Shown here piece after piece: positions 1-15,000 of a stretch of 64,000 bases of DNA. The notes beneath the pieces were generated by a model. That model saw only the letters and a list, made by a program, of their open reading frames with translations, searched no databases and was not told the DNA's origin. Where the stretch lies: the NCBI RefSeq assembly GCF_032854445.1, contig NC_088295.1:43759385-43823384 (forward strand). The letters are read 5' to 3'. This DNA comes from Liolophura sinensis (lineage: Eukaryota; Mollusca; Polyplacophora; Chitonida; Chitonidae). The stretch's first letter is position 1. Each line of letters opens with the position of its first letter. A program made the position numbers and the translations under genes.

Positions 1-77
1 ACAGTTTAGACAAACTAACAATAATCAATTATTATGGGTTAATGTGTAATTTTTATTTTATCGGTATATGGTTTCAG

Positions 78-3000
78 GTTGTATGGCTGACCATTGATGT
101 TGTCATCTTTACCTTGGCATTTATTCGGTTTGATAAAAACCCCGAGTTTGAACTGCTGCGCCTCTTCACTGGGGTAAGAATCATTAATAAGGCAAACCCT
201 TTATTCTTTTATCTTTTATTTTTTTTTATCCAGGATATCCTATTTCTTTTAGCTGTTAATCTAGATCATATTTGGCACAAATATTTTTCCAAGACCCCCC
301 AAAAAAATTTCCTACAAATTCTCCATGTATGGCAGCCTTGACTCAAGATTGGTTATCTCCAAGGTTAAATCATGACATGGTCAACAGGCTTTCTTTATGG
401 TGTATGAACCATGGCTATGGATGTTTAATTTTAATCGGTCTTTGGTCAAAAAGGAAGTATAAAGCTGTTAACAGGTTAATGTGGTCACATGCAAGTACAT
501 TAAATAAAACAGCTCCAAGTAGTACAGGGATCTACAGACTCTACCAATATATGCACTTAAAATTCTCTCGAGGCTCAAATTACACTTAAATATTTATTAG
601 GTATACAATGAAAACTTTATTCATGCCGTACAGGACCTACCGTATTTAATACGGCTATGTGGGCTAGCAGTTTGGTATTACCTTTTTATTTCAAACTTCC
701 TTGTTGCTATAAAAGACATGTAGCTACAGATCACAGCTGGATTCTCGTGGGCACTCTACGCATCCTGTACAATGTGTTCTGAAGGCATCCATATGTATTC
801 ATATTCTGGTTACATAAAGATGATGCAGTGGCATATGAAAGACCTGACAGCTGATTCTACAGGTGTCTGAATACTCTGGTTTTTTTATTGTGGCAGGTGT
901 TGCGTTGGTGTAAGATTTATGTATCTTTTTCTGAGCTGTGACACACATTCATCATCATGCACGTGGAACATAAAAAGACGTAACCATGTTTGTGGAACTG
1001 TTAACAATTTTCAAACTTTGTGGAAAAGGAAAGGGTGTTCCCCAGAGATGTTTGAGAAGCCTGATTCATGTCAACACAGTTTTGAAAGCACTTATTGTGT
1101 TTTGATATGACAGATAAATGCGACTCTCGGCTGTGAATAGTGAATAGCAGGAGCACAGTAAGCTGTGAATAACTAATAGCTCTTCACCTTTAGCAGACAG
1201 ATTCCATAACAGTTTTTGTTCTCTCCTTGTGTCATTTTAGTCACATATCACCAGTAATATATTTAATGGTTCCGTGAATCTATCAGAAATTTACTGTCTG
1301 CTGTAATTCTTCAACTGTTTTGCATGTTTGCAAGATGTTGACTTGAGCATATTCTGAAGGCATTATTCTGTGTAGACTGATAAAATTATACCTTGTTTGA
1401 AGCCGTGAGATTGGCCAATCCAACCAATGTAGTTTTGTCTCAAAAATATAAATATAAATTGGCATGAAGTGCACTGAAAGTTGCTCTTTCGCATGCGAAA
1501 TGGTTGAATTCAGGTATGCCTATTGAAATGAGTCTTAATATGTCATTAAAACCTGGGACTAATATAAAAGAATGTTAGTCCCATTTCAAAAATATTATAC
1601 TTTTAAAAGGAACTTTTTTTTCAAATTGAAATTCCTACAATATATTACTTTTTCTTTTGACATTATATTCAGAGTGCCTTGGCGTTTGCAAGAGCAAGTG
1701 CTGCCAGCCTGAATTACCAGTGTATGCTGATCTTATTGCCAGTCTGTCGGAATTTGATATCCTTTCTCCGTGGATCCTGTAAGGTATGAGAAATTCCAAA
1801 CATTAATATGTTATTTTGATGTGAGGTATAATTTATTGAAATGTATTGGAATTCTTAGTAATGTCTTGTATATACATTCACCAAAAAAGCTCAAAAACTC
1901 ACTGAAAAATCAAAGGATAAGTATATGAATAGTGTATAAAACATGAGATTTAGCAGATTTTTAATTTTTAGAGAGAGAGCTGTCATGATGTAAGCTATCA
2001 AACTACATTATGTTAGCACCTGGCTGTGGTTTTGGATCGTTACACTAGAGTTCCCTCATAATTGTAAGCGCCTAAGTTGCTCATTTAGCCTGATTCCAGA
2101 AGCTGTGATGATCTATCTTGGAAAGATGTTTTGAGGTTTCTGTGAACGTCCTGTGCCTGGTGATACTGATGATATCCTAATGGAAATTGTGATACTGATG
2201 ATATCCTAATGGAAATTGTGATACTGATGATATCCTAATGGAAATTGTTAGTTTCAGAAGCAAAAGCATTATTTTATGACATTTATTTGCCACTGAAAAT
2301 TGTTAGAGGATTGGCCGGATTATTGATGGAGGAAAGCAGACTGAGCAGCCAGGTGGTTATACACAATGTACCAGTCGTTGTCCTTGTGTCATGTAATTAT
2401 CTTGGAACTGCTCTGTTTTGGTAAAGTGAACCTGTTAGTGATTTAAAAAAATAAGGTCTGTTTTGTGAGTATGTGCATCTACAACAATTTAGAGTATTTT
2501 TAAATATGATCATTTGGCTCCATTCTTAACAGTGCTGCAAACGGAACGTGACCCGCCAGTTTGACAAGAACCTAACCTTTCATAAGTGTGTGGCGTATGC
2601 CATCTGTTTTCACACAGGTAAGATTTGTCCAGTTTTTTTATCACTAAGGGCTTATCTGGACATGTATGCTTGCATACTGATTAGCCATGGATTGTCTGAT
2701 TCGACAATTAATGTATACCATCTTATGTCATTAGGTCTGTGTAATACATTTTAATTGGTCAACAAATCTCTAATGAGGTGTTTTCATTGGACTGTATTAA
2801 TTCTGTTACAATTTGTAATATATAATTTCAGTCAATCATTGACAAGAAAAAAAGAGTTGATATGTTAGAAATTTTAGGTCTCTTTTGAAAGATTATAAAT
2901 ACATGCAAAGTATAATATGCAATATGCAAACAATGTGACAAATTTAACAAAGATATTGTGATAGAGACATAAAAGTAGTCTACAAAAGTGTAAATTATCC

Positions 3001-6000
3001 TGTAGCAAACTTAGATTCTCTCCTGTTGTTTCTGCAAACACAAAAGGGAGGCCAAAACACAAGGAATGTAAATTCATTGCTTTTACCATTTCAGTTGTCC
3101 ATGTTGCAGCTCATTGTTTTAACTTTGAGCTGTTTATTCTGGGCCATGACAGTCCCGATGTCAACAATACGGCACTGCTATCAGCACTCAGTAGCCTCAG
3201 GGACAGGACTTTGGAGGACGGAACAAAGAATGAGACATTCATTAATCCGATCATATCAGGCACTACAGTCAGTATTTCATTGACAGTACAATATCATGTG
3301 ATGTTTTGTGAAGATAAGTTTACCCAACTGTTTGTGGGGTTTTGGTGATAATTAGCGACCCCAGATTGCTCCATTTATAAAATCGCCACCCACCTATGGA
3401 TGGTCGTGGGTTTCCCCCAGGCTCTGCTTAGCAATCTCCCACCATAATGCTGGCTGCTGTCGTGTAAGTGAAATATTCTTCAGTACGGCATAAAGCATCA
3501 GTCAAATAAATAAATAAATAAATAGAGGTGTGTTCTTTGTAATCACCGTTATTCCGCAACTTTTTTGCAATCTGAGGGCAATAAAACTTACGAAGAAGTC
3601 AGGGCTGAATCCATGACAGGCAAATGGAAAGATTGAGGGTCATCCTGTTCCGGTAAGACACACATCGTGCACTGCAGGATGTCTGACAGGTGTAAACACC
3701 CATGTACCAAGAGATATAGTACAACAACACCATTGCCATGTGCTGGTGACTGTGTTTGGAAATAGATGACAAATGGGTGATCTGTAGCAGAATATGGAGA
3801 TTGGTGTGCTGATGGGTGATCTGTAGCAGAATATTGTAGCAAAATACGGGGATTGGTGTGCTGATAGGTGATCTGTAGCAGAATACGGGGATTGGTGTGC
3901 TGATGGGTGATGTGTAGTAGAATACGGGGATTGGTGTGCTGATGGGTGAAATGTAGCAGAATACTGTAGCAGAATACAGGGATTTTTGTGCTGATGGCTG
4001 ATCTGTAGCAGAATACGGGGATTAAGACAGACTTATTAATCAAAGATTAGATTAAACACTCATTTGTAATCTCTTAATCTGTATATAAGTAGTCCTGATG
4101 CACGCATTCACTTCTGACAGGACACTCTTCATTCTTGGACTTGTTCTTTTTTTTTCAGAAAATGGTTATAAGATGCATGTAGAAGGAAAATTTTTTGAAC
4201 TGTTAATCAAAGTACAGTGAACAACATTTGTCCCTTTCTAAAATATTGATATTTAAATATTAAATTTGTGATTTTTTTTAATGATCAATACATTGTTAAG
4301 CACAAGCCTCCACTTATCGAAATTTGGCTCAATTTTACATGTTTGTTCTCGTAAGAAAATTAATTTTCACCCAGTTTGTTAGCATTAGATTAGAACATAC
4401 CTGCACATATCTTCACACCATACTAATGTAGTCTCTGATGACCTAACAATAGGTTAACATTCTTTGCATGAAAATTTGGAGGAGGTTTCAATCTACTGTT
4501 AACCCAGTGTATTTAAATTAACAGTCAAGTGGTATTAATATGCAAATCACGACTTTGCTCAGTTCTAGCATAGTTTGTAGGACACTTAAAATCACAGCAA
4601 GAGACCCGATCGTGTTAAATGGATTAAACATTGTGAACATCATTATAATACACCAACCAGTACAGAATTTTATGATGTTTTTACTGAAATTGTTTGGCAT
4701 AAAGGCCAAACTCATAGTCCTTATTGAAAGTCATAATCGTCACTAGGTATGTGACGATATGTAAACTTTTGAACTCTCGTCATATTGTCTAGATTTGACG
4801 GGAGATTTCACAATCAGTCTTTTATCCAAAGGGTGAGTCAGTGAAATTAAGCTCATCTGATTGGCGAGTGTTAAATTCTGTGAGCTGTCAGTTATTTGTG
4901 AGACAATTTGTCACATTTTACGGAGTTCATTAAAAATTTGACGAGGAATGGCAATAACCTTTCACTAGTGTTTAAAATTGTTGTTAATATAAAGTTGTTA
5001 ATGGGCAACATATTTCACACCTGCGAACAAAATGTTCAGTCCATACACATTGAATTTATGATCGTGATTTTATGACATCTTCCCACCATAATGCTGGTCG
5101 TTGTATGAGTGCAATGTTCTTGAGTATTGCCTAAAATGACACCAATACGCTTCACACATCTGTACTAGACTATTTTAATTACGGTCGTCGGAGATAGGTG
5201 TAAGCCCAATTGCGTGGTAAAAAATATGCTCTTCATCAAGGGTTTAGCTGGTTTACCTCGTTTAGATGGTGTTGGCATAGAAAGTTTGACCTCGATTTCA
5301 CTGATATGGAATCTCTTTTCATATCGACTACTGATTAATTTACAGCACATCACGATGCGAATTTGGGTGAATTTGATGAAATTGTGTAATTGATTGGATA
5401 TCTGTAAGTTTAATCACACCGCTTGTAAGACATTAATTATATCTATAGGGGTCTATACTGCAAGTCTTGTAATCCTATGAGCATTATAGGGTGTATACCG
5501 GCACCACCCATCATGTATGTTGCAAAGTGATCAGTGGTATGAAAACAACGTAGTCCCCCTACTTGCGGCATGGGCTTTTATAATATAGGTTGGGGGAATC
5601 TTATAGAGTTGTGACATCATACAGCAAGATGAACTCGTCTTGCCTCCTTGCAAAATTTTTGCGGAAATACAGTAATAGCATGAGTTGAGGTTCAATTCTT
5701 GACAGTGTCGGGTTTGATTTTGAATTGTTTGGACAAGGTTTTCAGAAGAAAAAAATGTGAAATTAGCAGTAAGGGAAATGAATAGATATATTAGTTGATG
5801 CACATTATGTAGTTTTTTAATTTTGATAAATTTATGTGTTATGGTTGTTATTTTTGTTATATGCCTTTATTAATGGTTGTATTATGATACAGATTTCTGC
5901 CATTTGTATGTCAGTCTGTGTAAATTTTTTGTACTATTACTAGTTTGTCTTTATGACCACTTCACTTACGGGTTTTAAAATCTGCTCACTTTTTATCTCC

Positions 6001-9000
6001 ACCACCCGATCAGAAAGGTATTTAAAACAGGTTGCAACCCTTTTTGTGCTGTACATGTATTAGTTTTCATGTAAGCAATTTTTTTGAAGAACCTGTTTCA
6101 TCACTGATTTCGAATGATCAACACCAGGCCTTATGGCATTATCCATTTATACTCTGTCATAATGAACATATCTTGAAGTTCCAGTTGTTTTTTGGCACAC
6201 ATGAATAGATAAAATGCCAATGATTTCTACTCAGGAAGGTTCCCTTGAGCTGTGGAAGTTCATCTCTGGTGTGACTGGGGCTGTGATAACCCTCTGCCTC
6301 ATTGTCATGGTGTCTTCAGCAACAGAGGTTATCAGGTATGTAAACATGTAGAAAAGTACGTGTTTGAAGTTGTTTCAGGGGTGGTACAAGCTGAAGAGGT
6401 ACTAAGCTTGAGGGACATCAGTGTAATCATTTTCCCAAGCGAGTGATTTATCTTGACATCTTGCCCAAGGATCACAAAGCAATCTTAGACTGAAGTCAAA
6501 ATTTCAAAACACTTTCAACTTCATGCTTAACAACATGAATTTAGTTATTGCACAGCAAAATTCAGCTAAAATAATGGAAAGGAACATACCAGATTTAAGG
6601 ATTGAAATTTTGACTAAAGTATGTCTAAGATTACTTTATGATCCCCAGACCTTGATTGTAGTAAATAAACTTGACAAAGGTTATATAAAAGCAGCAACAA
6701 ATATTCTTTCAGTATGTTCTGTTACTGTAGTAATGACCTTTTTCTCAATGTCTTTTTTGTCAACAGGCGCTCCTACTTTGAAGTGTTCTGGTTTACTCAT
6801 CATTTGTTTGTCATCTTTTTCATTGGACTGGTGCTTCATGGTATTGAGTGAGTACAGTGTTTATTTGTAGTTTTAAAATTGTCATGTGATACCACTTATG
6901 AAGGACATGTAGTATCAAAGTTACTTAGTATTTGGCATTAAACGCCAAGCAAATGGATTAACCAAATGTCTGACTTACATGTACATGTCTAAATCAGTCA
7001 AAATTTGTATATTCATTTTTGTTCTAACTGACTGTATTTGGATTAAGATATGCATACTACGGTCAAAATTTGTATGTTCATTGTAATGTAAACCTATTCT
7101 TTTTGCCCTAGAATTCCCCCCAAAACAGTACAGTTTACGGGCAAATAAAGAGAATTAACTATCATTTTTGTTGCTGACACTTACATTTTAGCAGTAGGAT
7201 TTTGTGCTGCCTACAGAAGAATTTCTAAACTCAATAGAATTCTCAGAATCAAGCCAAATGAGTAATTTAATAAATCAATGAGTCAAGAAACAAATTTAGA
7301 TCAAATTCAGTATTCTTTCCTGTGTTCATTACTGTGGCCTGGTGGTTAGTGTACTAGCACTGCACTATACCCAGGAGCCTTGCACCATTGCAATCTCTGT
7401 GAGTTCAAGTGCGACTTATGCTGGTTTCCTCTCTGGTCTTGCATGGAGAGGTCTGCTTGCGGATGGTCATTGCTTTTTTGTGGTTTCTGCCTGGTTTCCT
7501 CCTGCCATAATGCTGGCTGCCGTCTTATAAGTGAAATATTCTTGAGTATGGTGTAAAACTCCAGTCTTATAAATAAATAAATTAATAAATACGTTGAGGT
7601 AATTAAGTTGTTGATTATTTCTGACCTGTCTGGTATTCACACCAAAATTTTCAGGTAGGAAATTAATTACATGTATACTTTCATTTTGTTGTAGAGGCAT
7701 TGTTCGCTCCCAAACCAATGAGCCTGTATGTAAAGAATTTAAAAAATGGGGACAGGCTAATTGTCCACAGCCACAGTTTGGTACCCTTGGTGCAAATGTA
7801 AGGTTACTTGTCCCTTAATGGGTGATTACGAAGACAAATTTAAAGTTTATTTATTTAATTAGTGTTTTACGCCATACTCAAGAATGTTAAATTTAAAGTA
7901 AACATTAGAACTTCAACCTCTGAAGATTCAAAAGAATATTATTAAAATGGTCATTGTTGTTTTTGAACACAGTAATTAATTGGAAATGTTTGATTTCAAA
8001 GGTAGATTTTAGAGGATACTGATAATTCTTTGCATTGTTCCTTTTTTTTAAGAAAAAAAAAGTATCCAAGACCTTGTTTAAATGTCAACTATTAATTTAA
8101 AGATAAACGTATATATATAAGTGAATTTATAAAGGAAATGTAAATAAAGAAACTTAGAAAGGAACATTGGGTAACATGACTTGTGATTATACAGTGATTT
8201 GTGTTGCAGACATGGAAATGGGTAGTGGGCCCAGTTGCTATATACATTATAGAACGATTGATCCGGATCATCAGGAACTTCCAGAAAGTCACCATTACTA
8301 AGGTTTGCTGCTCTAACAAATCTGTAGGGAAAGCTCTGGGTGGCCTCTTTCATAGAGATGAAAACATATAGGGCTGGAAGTATTTATGCTGTAATTGTCT
8401 GAAAACAGTTCAGACAATTACAGTTGCATAATTGCATAATTACATAATTGCCTTTGTTGAGGTTCGTATTGGAGTATAGTCATTATCTTGAAAGACTAAA
8501 TTTATTGTCCCTAGACCAAAATAATCTGGTGTTTAAAGTTCATTTAGTCTGTACTGTGGATTTGTTTTGAAGGTTGTTAAATGCCTGGTACGAAGATGAA
8601 AGTATTTTTCTTCAGACTGTCATAAATTGATTGAACCAAACATGCCAAACCAGCCAAAGTAGTTTAGGCATGCATCAGATCTAATGTTTTAATGGTCTTC
8701 TAAAAAGCTGATTAAATAACGAATTACTATATAATAAAATATGAATAGGTTAATATGCTTCATATTGGGGATTGTGTGCCAACTGAAAACCATAATTGTT
8801 GAACTTTATCAAAATATTTAAAAATATTTTAAAGGGAGATAATTCACTACACTTTTCATTAATTTACACTGTGTACAATCATCATGTTTTTGACCGGCCC
8901 AGACAGGATTTCTTTTAAATTTATATAGTAGCCAAAAAAGAAAATGTAAAAAAAGTGGAAAGAACTGTAATTCAGCTTTAGTGCATTTAATCGAGTGCTT

Positions 9001-12000
9001 CTGTTTTGTAGGTAATCAAGCGACCTTCAAATGTGATAGAACTTCAGATGAAGAAGGAAGGGTTCCGTTCGCAACCAGGACAGTATGTTTTCCTGAAATG
9101 TCCGCAGATATCCTGGCTGGAGTGGCATCCATTTACTCTGACTTCAGTATGTATAAATAACTTAAACTTAAATAAGCACAGATATTTATTGTTTGAATTT
9201 TGGACTGATCCATTAATGTGTGGGTTGAATTAATACATTTATTAAATTGCTTCAAGTGTCACGCTGGGGCCTCTATGGCCATGGGTGTTAGCATGCCGGC
9301 ATGGCGAGAAGACCCAGGAGCCTCTCACCAGTGTGGTTGCTGTGAGTTCAAGTCCACCTCTTGCTGGTTTCCTTTCCGGTCGCCATTTTATAAGTGAAAT
9401 ATTCTTGAGTACAGCATAAAACACCAATCAAAATAAATTAATAAATAAATCAACTGTTAGGCTCTTGACCAGTGAGACCACAAAGTGGAATCCAGCTGAC
9501 AGAGGGTTTGTCAGGTACATGTAAAGGGCAGAGAGCGGTGCTTTATATGGGGCACTCTGGTTTACTCCACCCATAAAGCCATCATCTAAATGAGTATGGC
9601 ACTGAACACCAATCCTATAGATAAATTTGGAAATTATGTTGTTAAAGTTGTGGTGGAAGACAGTAAATTCATGCCCTCTTGAGATATATGAATTCGATTC
9701 AACCTAAAAACCTTGTTGTAAGTACAGCATGAAAGCAAGTCTATTAGTTATTTGTCTGCTTATCACTGGGACACTTGAGGTGCGAGAACAATCCCTGCCT
9801 TAACTGGGGAATTTACGGGGATTCCCCCATATTCATTGGGCATTGATAACAGTAAGCTGTCAATGACACTGGTGTGGCTGTTCGCATAGTCTAACATTTG
9901 TTGAAGACCATTTAATCCTGGGCATGTTGGCTTCCCCTCCAGCCGTACTTGGGAAGGTCTGACAGCACCGTGGGTTTCCCCCGAGCTCTTCCCAGTTTCC
10001 CGCCATCATAATGCTGGTTGCGGGCGTATAAGTGAAATATTCTTGAGTATGGCGTAAAACACCAATCAGATAAATAAATAAATAAATAAAAATAATCCTG
10101 GGCACTTTGATTTGGAATGGCATGTCGATTTACCTTCAGAAAAATGTTGTTTAATATTAAATACATATTTGTAAATTTTAATTATTAATATATTAATACA
10201 TTACATTGAAATATATTACAATGCAGTGTTTTATTTAGGTGACTACTATTCATGATTAATATCTTGTAATTTGCTGTATTTCCCTATAGTCTCCAGATGA
10301 GGATCATGTGACAGTCCACATCCGCTGTGCGGGGGACTGGACCAGGGCTCTGGCTACTGCATGTACTGAAGGGGTTGGGGACGGAGTGCAACAAGCATCC
10401 AAACTACCCAGGTACTAGTTACTACATGTGGGAAATGGCGGGTTGTGGGCAGATATACTGTATTTCACCAAAAGCTCAACCTGAAATAATGCTGTTTTAG
10501 AACTTTTTTTTTAATTTTGATGCCAGCATTTAAGCTTTTTTAAATGCTTAATCAAACTTAAATCAGTCAGAATGTTGAAAGAAAAGAAAACTTGGCTCAG
10601 TGTGACTGTCATCCCATTGACGAGTTAGCTCACATGCTCAAATGACAATTGCGGTTTTAATTCAAGTTTGTCACATACCAGTAACTGGCAAAGGTGGGCT
10701 GGTCAAGGTGGGCCAGTCAGTTTCCTCCACCTGCAACTCTCACCATTATCCTTTATGTCAACAATTTATGATTAAGGCTTTGAACACCAATGCAATGAAT
10801 AAATAAAATAAATATAACAGCAACTCCACTTTGTATGAAGAAAATTCTTGTTTACATCTACATCACAGATGTTGACGAAAGTCTGTTTATAGATCTCCAA
10901 AATATATACACTGTATTCTACATACACAGATGTCATATTGAAGCATATTCTGAAGGCATTGTTCTGTGTAGACTGAATAAATTAAACTTTTTGTGAAGCC
11001 CTGAAACTGCCCAATCCAACCAGTTTTGTCTCCAAAATCAAATTAAAATGTGTTTAAATTGCCCTGAAAGTTACTCTTTCACATGCAGAAAGGTTGAGGA
11101 ATTAGGGTAAATGTGTATTTCCTGAATAAACTTAGAGAGGTAGTGTGTCATCTGTGCATATAGGCATGTAGCCCAATCTTTACTTTCAGTGCTTTCAAAA
11201 AGAATGTTTGGGACAAAGTATTATGAGCACATTATTTTCTTTTGCCTTGCAGTATTGCTATTGATGGGCCTTTTGGAACAGCCGCTGAGGTGAGATTTTT
11301 TTTTTTTTTTAAAGAAATTTAAAATTTTCCATTCAAACCTGAGACTGCTGTTCATAAAAATGAAGCATGTTTTATTTAAAGTACTTACTTTTGGGGATTA
11401 TGTTCTTAGGTTTGTGTCATTCTGATAAAGAAAAGTTTACATTTGCAGTTGTTTATCCAAAGAATCCAAGTTGTCCTATCTATCTAAAAAAATGACTTTT
11501 ATTCTGTGACTATATCTCAAGTTACCTGGACTAGTGTGTATGTGAAAGTAACTACATCTGGTGGACGTGCTTATTATTGGTCTTGTAGTAGGTTGATCCA
11601 TTTACGACTCTGTATTTTCCGCTGAATGAGACAACCAGTACGTTTGTCATGATTCTCATGTATAATATTCAAAAAGGCTAGCTTTGATTGTTTCTATCAG
11701 TTGGTTTACCAGTATTTGTATCATCAGATTTTTAACGTGTGGCAGAATTAAACAAAATTGCTGCTTTCTATGTGGCAGTGAACATTTTACTTTTCATTTT
11801 CTTGACTCTTGTGCTCATAATACTTTGTCTCTGTATTCCAGGATATATTCCGTTATCAGGTGGATGTGATGGTGGCAGCAGGTATTGGGGTCACGCCTTT
11901 TGCCTCAGTCCTGAAACATATCTGGTAAGCATTCTGCAGGGAAAAAGCTGTTACTGATGAATGCTAGTAATCTTTTGAGGTAGGGATTGTGCTCTGATGG

Positions 12001-15000
12001 CACAACAATGGATAGGAAGCCTTACACAATTATTAAAGCAACCTGAGGATGGTCGTGGGTTTTCGCCAGGCTCTGCCCGTGAAAAGTGAAATATTCTTGA
12101 GTATGGCATAAAACACCAATCAAGTAAATAAATGAATCAGTATTTGAAGAACATTATGATTTGTCATCGCAAGAGTACAGTACATTTTTACAGTAGCTGT
12201 GGAGAGCAGGCAGATCTTGATATTCCAATCTTCAGCTTGCAGCAGTTGTTTTATTGTACTATTTATGTGATTGGTGTTTTACGCCATACTCAAGAACATT
12301 TCACTTATACGATGCTGGCACTTCAAATCACAGCGGCCACATTGATGAGTGGCTCCTGGGTCATTGTGCCACACTGGCATGTAAACTACCTCAGCCATAA
12401 ATGTTCACGTTTTAGAGTGCTATATAATGGTCGTTTTACAGAAGAAATCGTTGGGTGCAACATTGCAAATTTCTGAACCCAATGTGGTGGGATAATTTTG
12501 TCATGTTGTGTTATTTTGTTGTAAATTCAGGTACAAATATTGTGATCCATCCCATGAGATGAAGCTGAGGAAGGTGTATTTCTACTGGATCTGTCCGGAC
12601 CCCATGGCATTTGAGTGGATACAGGATCTCCTGCAGTCACTGGAGGTGCAGATGGCAGAACAGGGGAAGACTGGCTTCCTTATCTACAACATCTACCTGA
12701 CCAGAGGCTGGGACAAGGACCAGGTAAGGATCAGAGCAAGGTGTAGTGCTTCCTTATCTACAACATCTACCTGACCAGAGGCTGGGACAAGGACCAGGTA
12801 AGGATCAAAGCAAGGTTTAATGCTTCCTTATCTACAACATGTACCTGACCAGAGGCTGGGACAAGGACCAGGTAAGGATCAAAGCAAGGTGTAATGCTTC
12901 CTTATCTACAACATCTACCTGACCAGAGGCTGGGACAAGGACCAGGTAAGGATCAAAGCAAGGTGTAGTGCTTCCTTATCTACAACATGTACATGACCAG
13001 AGGCTGGGACAAGGACCAGGTAAGGATCAGAGCAAGGTGTAGTGCTTCCTTATCTACAACATCTACCTGACCAGAGGCTGGGACAAGGACCAGGTAAGGA
13101 TCAAAGCAAGGTTTAATGCTTCCTTATCTACAACATGTACCTGACCAGAGGCTGGGACAAGGACCAGGTAAGGATCAAAGCAAGGTGTAGTGCTTCCTTA
13201 TCTACAACATGTACATGACCAGAGGCTGGGACAAGGACCGGGTAAGGATCAGAGCAAGGTGTAATGCTTTCTTATCTACAATATCTATCTGACCAGAGGC
13301 TGGGACAAGGACCAGGTAAGGATCAAAGCAAGGTGTAGTGCTTCCTTATCTACAACATCTATCTGACCAGAGGCTGGGACAAGGAAAAGGTAAGGATCAA
13401 AGCGAGGTGTAGTGCTTCCTTATCTACAAAATCTATCTGACCAGAGGCTGGGACAAGGACCAGGTAAGGATCAGAGCAAGGTGTAATGCTTCCTTATCTA
13501 CAACATCTATCTGACCAGAGGCTGGGACAAGGACCAGGTAAGGATCAAAGCAAGGTGTAGTGCTTCCTTATCTACAACATCTATCTGACCAGAGGCTGGG
13601 ACAAGGACCAGGTAAGGGTCAAAGCAAGGTGTAATGCTTCCTTATCTACAACATCTACCTGACCAGGGGCTGGGACAAGGACCAGGTAAGGATCAAAGCA
13701 AGGTGTAATGCTTCCTTATCTACAACATCTACCTGACCAGAGGCTGGGACAAGGACCAGGTAAGGATCAAAGCAAGGTGTAATGCTTCCTTATCTACAAC
13801 ATGTACATGAACAAAGGGTGGGACAAGGACCAGGTAAGGATCAGAGCAAGGTGTAATGCTTCCTTATCTACAACATCTACCTGACCAGAGGCTGGGACAA
13901 GGACCAGGTAAGGATCAGAGCAAGGTGTAATGCTTCCTTATCTACAACATGTACCTGACCAGAGGCTGGGACAAGGACCAGGTAAGGGTCAAAGCAAGGT
14001 GTAATGCTTCCTTATCTACAACATGTACCTGACCAGAGGCTGGGACAAGGACCAGGTAAGGATCAGAGCAAGGTTTAATGCTTCCTTATCTACAACATCT
14101 ACGTGACCAGAGGCTGGGACAAGGACCAGGTAAGGATCAAAGCAAGATTTAATGCTTCCTTATCTTCAACATGTACCTGCCCAGAGATTGGAACAAGGAC
14201 CAGGTAAGGGCCATAACGTGGGATAATGCATCTGTATGACCAGAAGCTGGAACAAAGACCAGATAAAGGCCAAAACACTTCCTTATCTCCAACATTTACC
14301 TGACCAAAGGCTGGAGCAAGAACTAGGAAGGGCCAAAGCAGGGTGTAACACTTCCTTATGAAGTCCAAATAAGACATATTCATCCATTCAAAGGAAAATG
14401 CTAAGTTATGTGTGCACAAAGATTGATTTAGATTTCATAGTTCATATTAATGAAGATTTCCTTGTGCGTTGCATGATTTTGAATAAGGTCTATAAACTAT
14501 GATCCATGTGTACTTGTGCGCATATAGCTTAACATCGTGTTCTTCCCTGAATAGATGAATAAATTTACACTGCACACATTTGAAGACAACTCTCCATGTT
14601 AAGTTGTAAAGCAGGAGATGAGGAAGATATGAAAATGGATGTGAAAAATAAGAGGGCTTATTTAACATGTAGTGGACATTTACAAGTGACGTGACACAGT
14701 TATAATTTTCTAAACTCTGACACCTGTGCCTTTGCTTCTGTTTGTCCAGGCTGCACATGTAGCACTCAGGCATGAGGAGGAACATGATCCTATCACAGGG
14801 CTTCAACAGAAAACTTACTTCGGGCGCCCAAACTGGGATCAGGTGTTTGCGTCATTAGCACAAGAGCACACTGGGTAAGAACGAAACTTTTTTGTGACAC
14901 GTTCCACACCAAAAATCTCAAACTTCAGTTGTAGATTTAAAACATTTAATTTCCAGGAAATATTCATTTATTGAATCACATTCTCATGTTGTTTGATTCT

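Noticed and set aside
3588-4043. 151-codon minus-strand frame with repeated [11 protein letters not shown]-like units
   Set aside because: Produced entirely by a 39-bp minisatellite inside a NOX intron; no start context or domain supports a gene.
12674-14227. The regular 74-bp array looked at first like a CRISPR-type repeat or a set of true tandem exons
   Set aside because: There are no unique spacers, and the whole unit repeats. The intronic units have no good upstream acceptor and contain stops, so they are a minisatellite grown from an exon-intron boundary.
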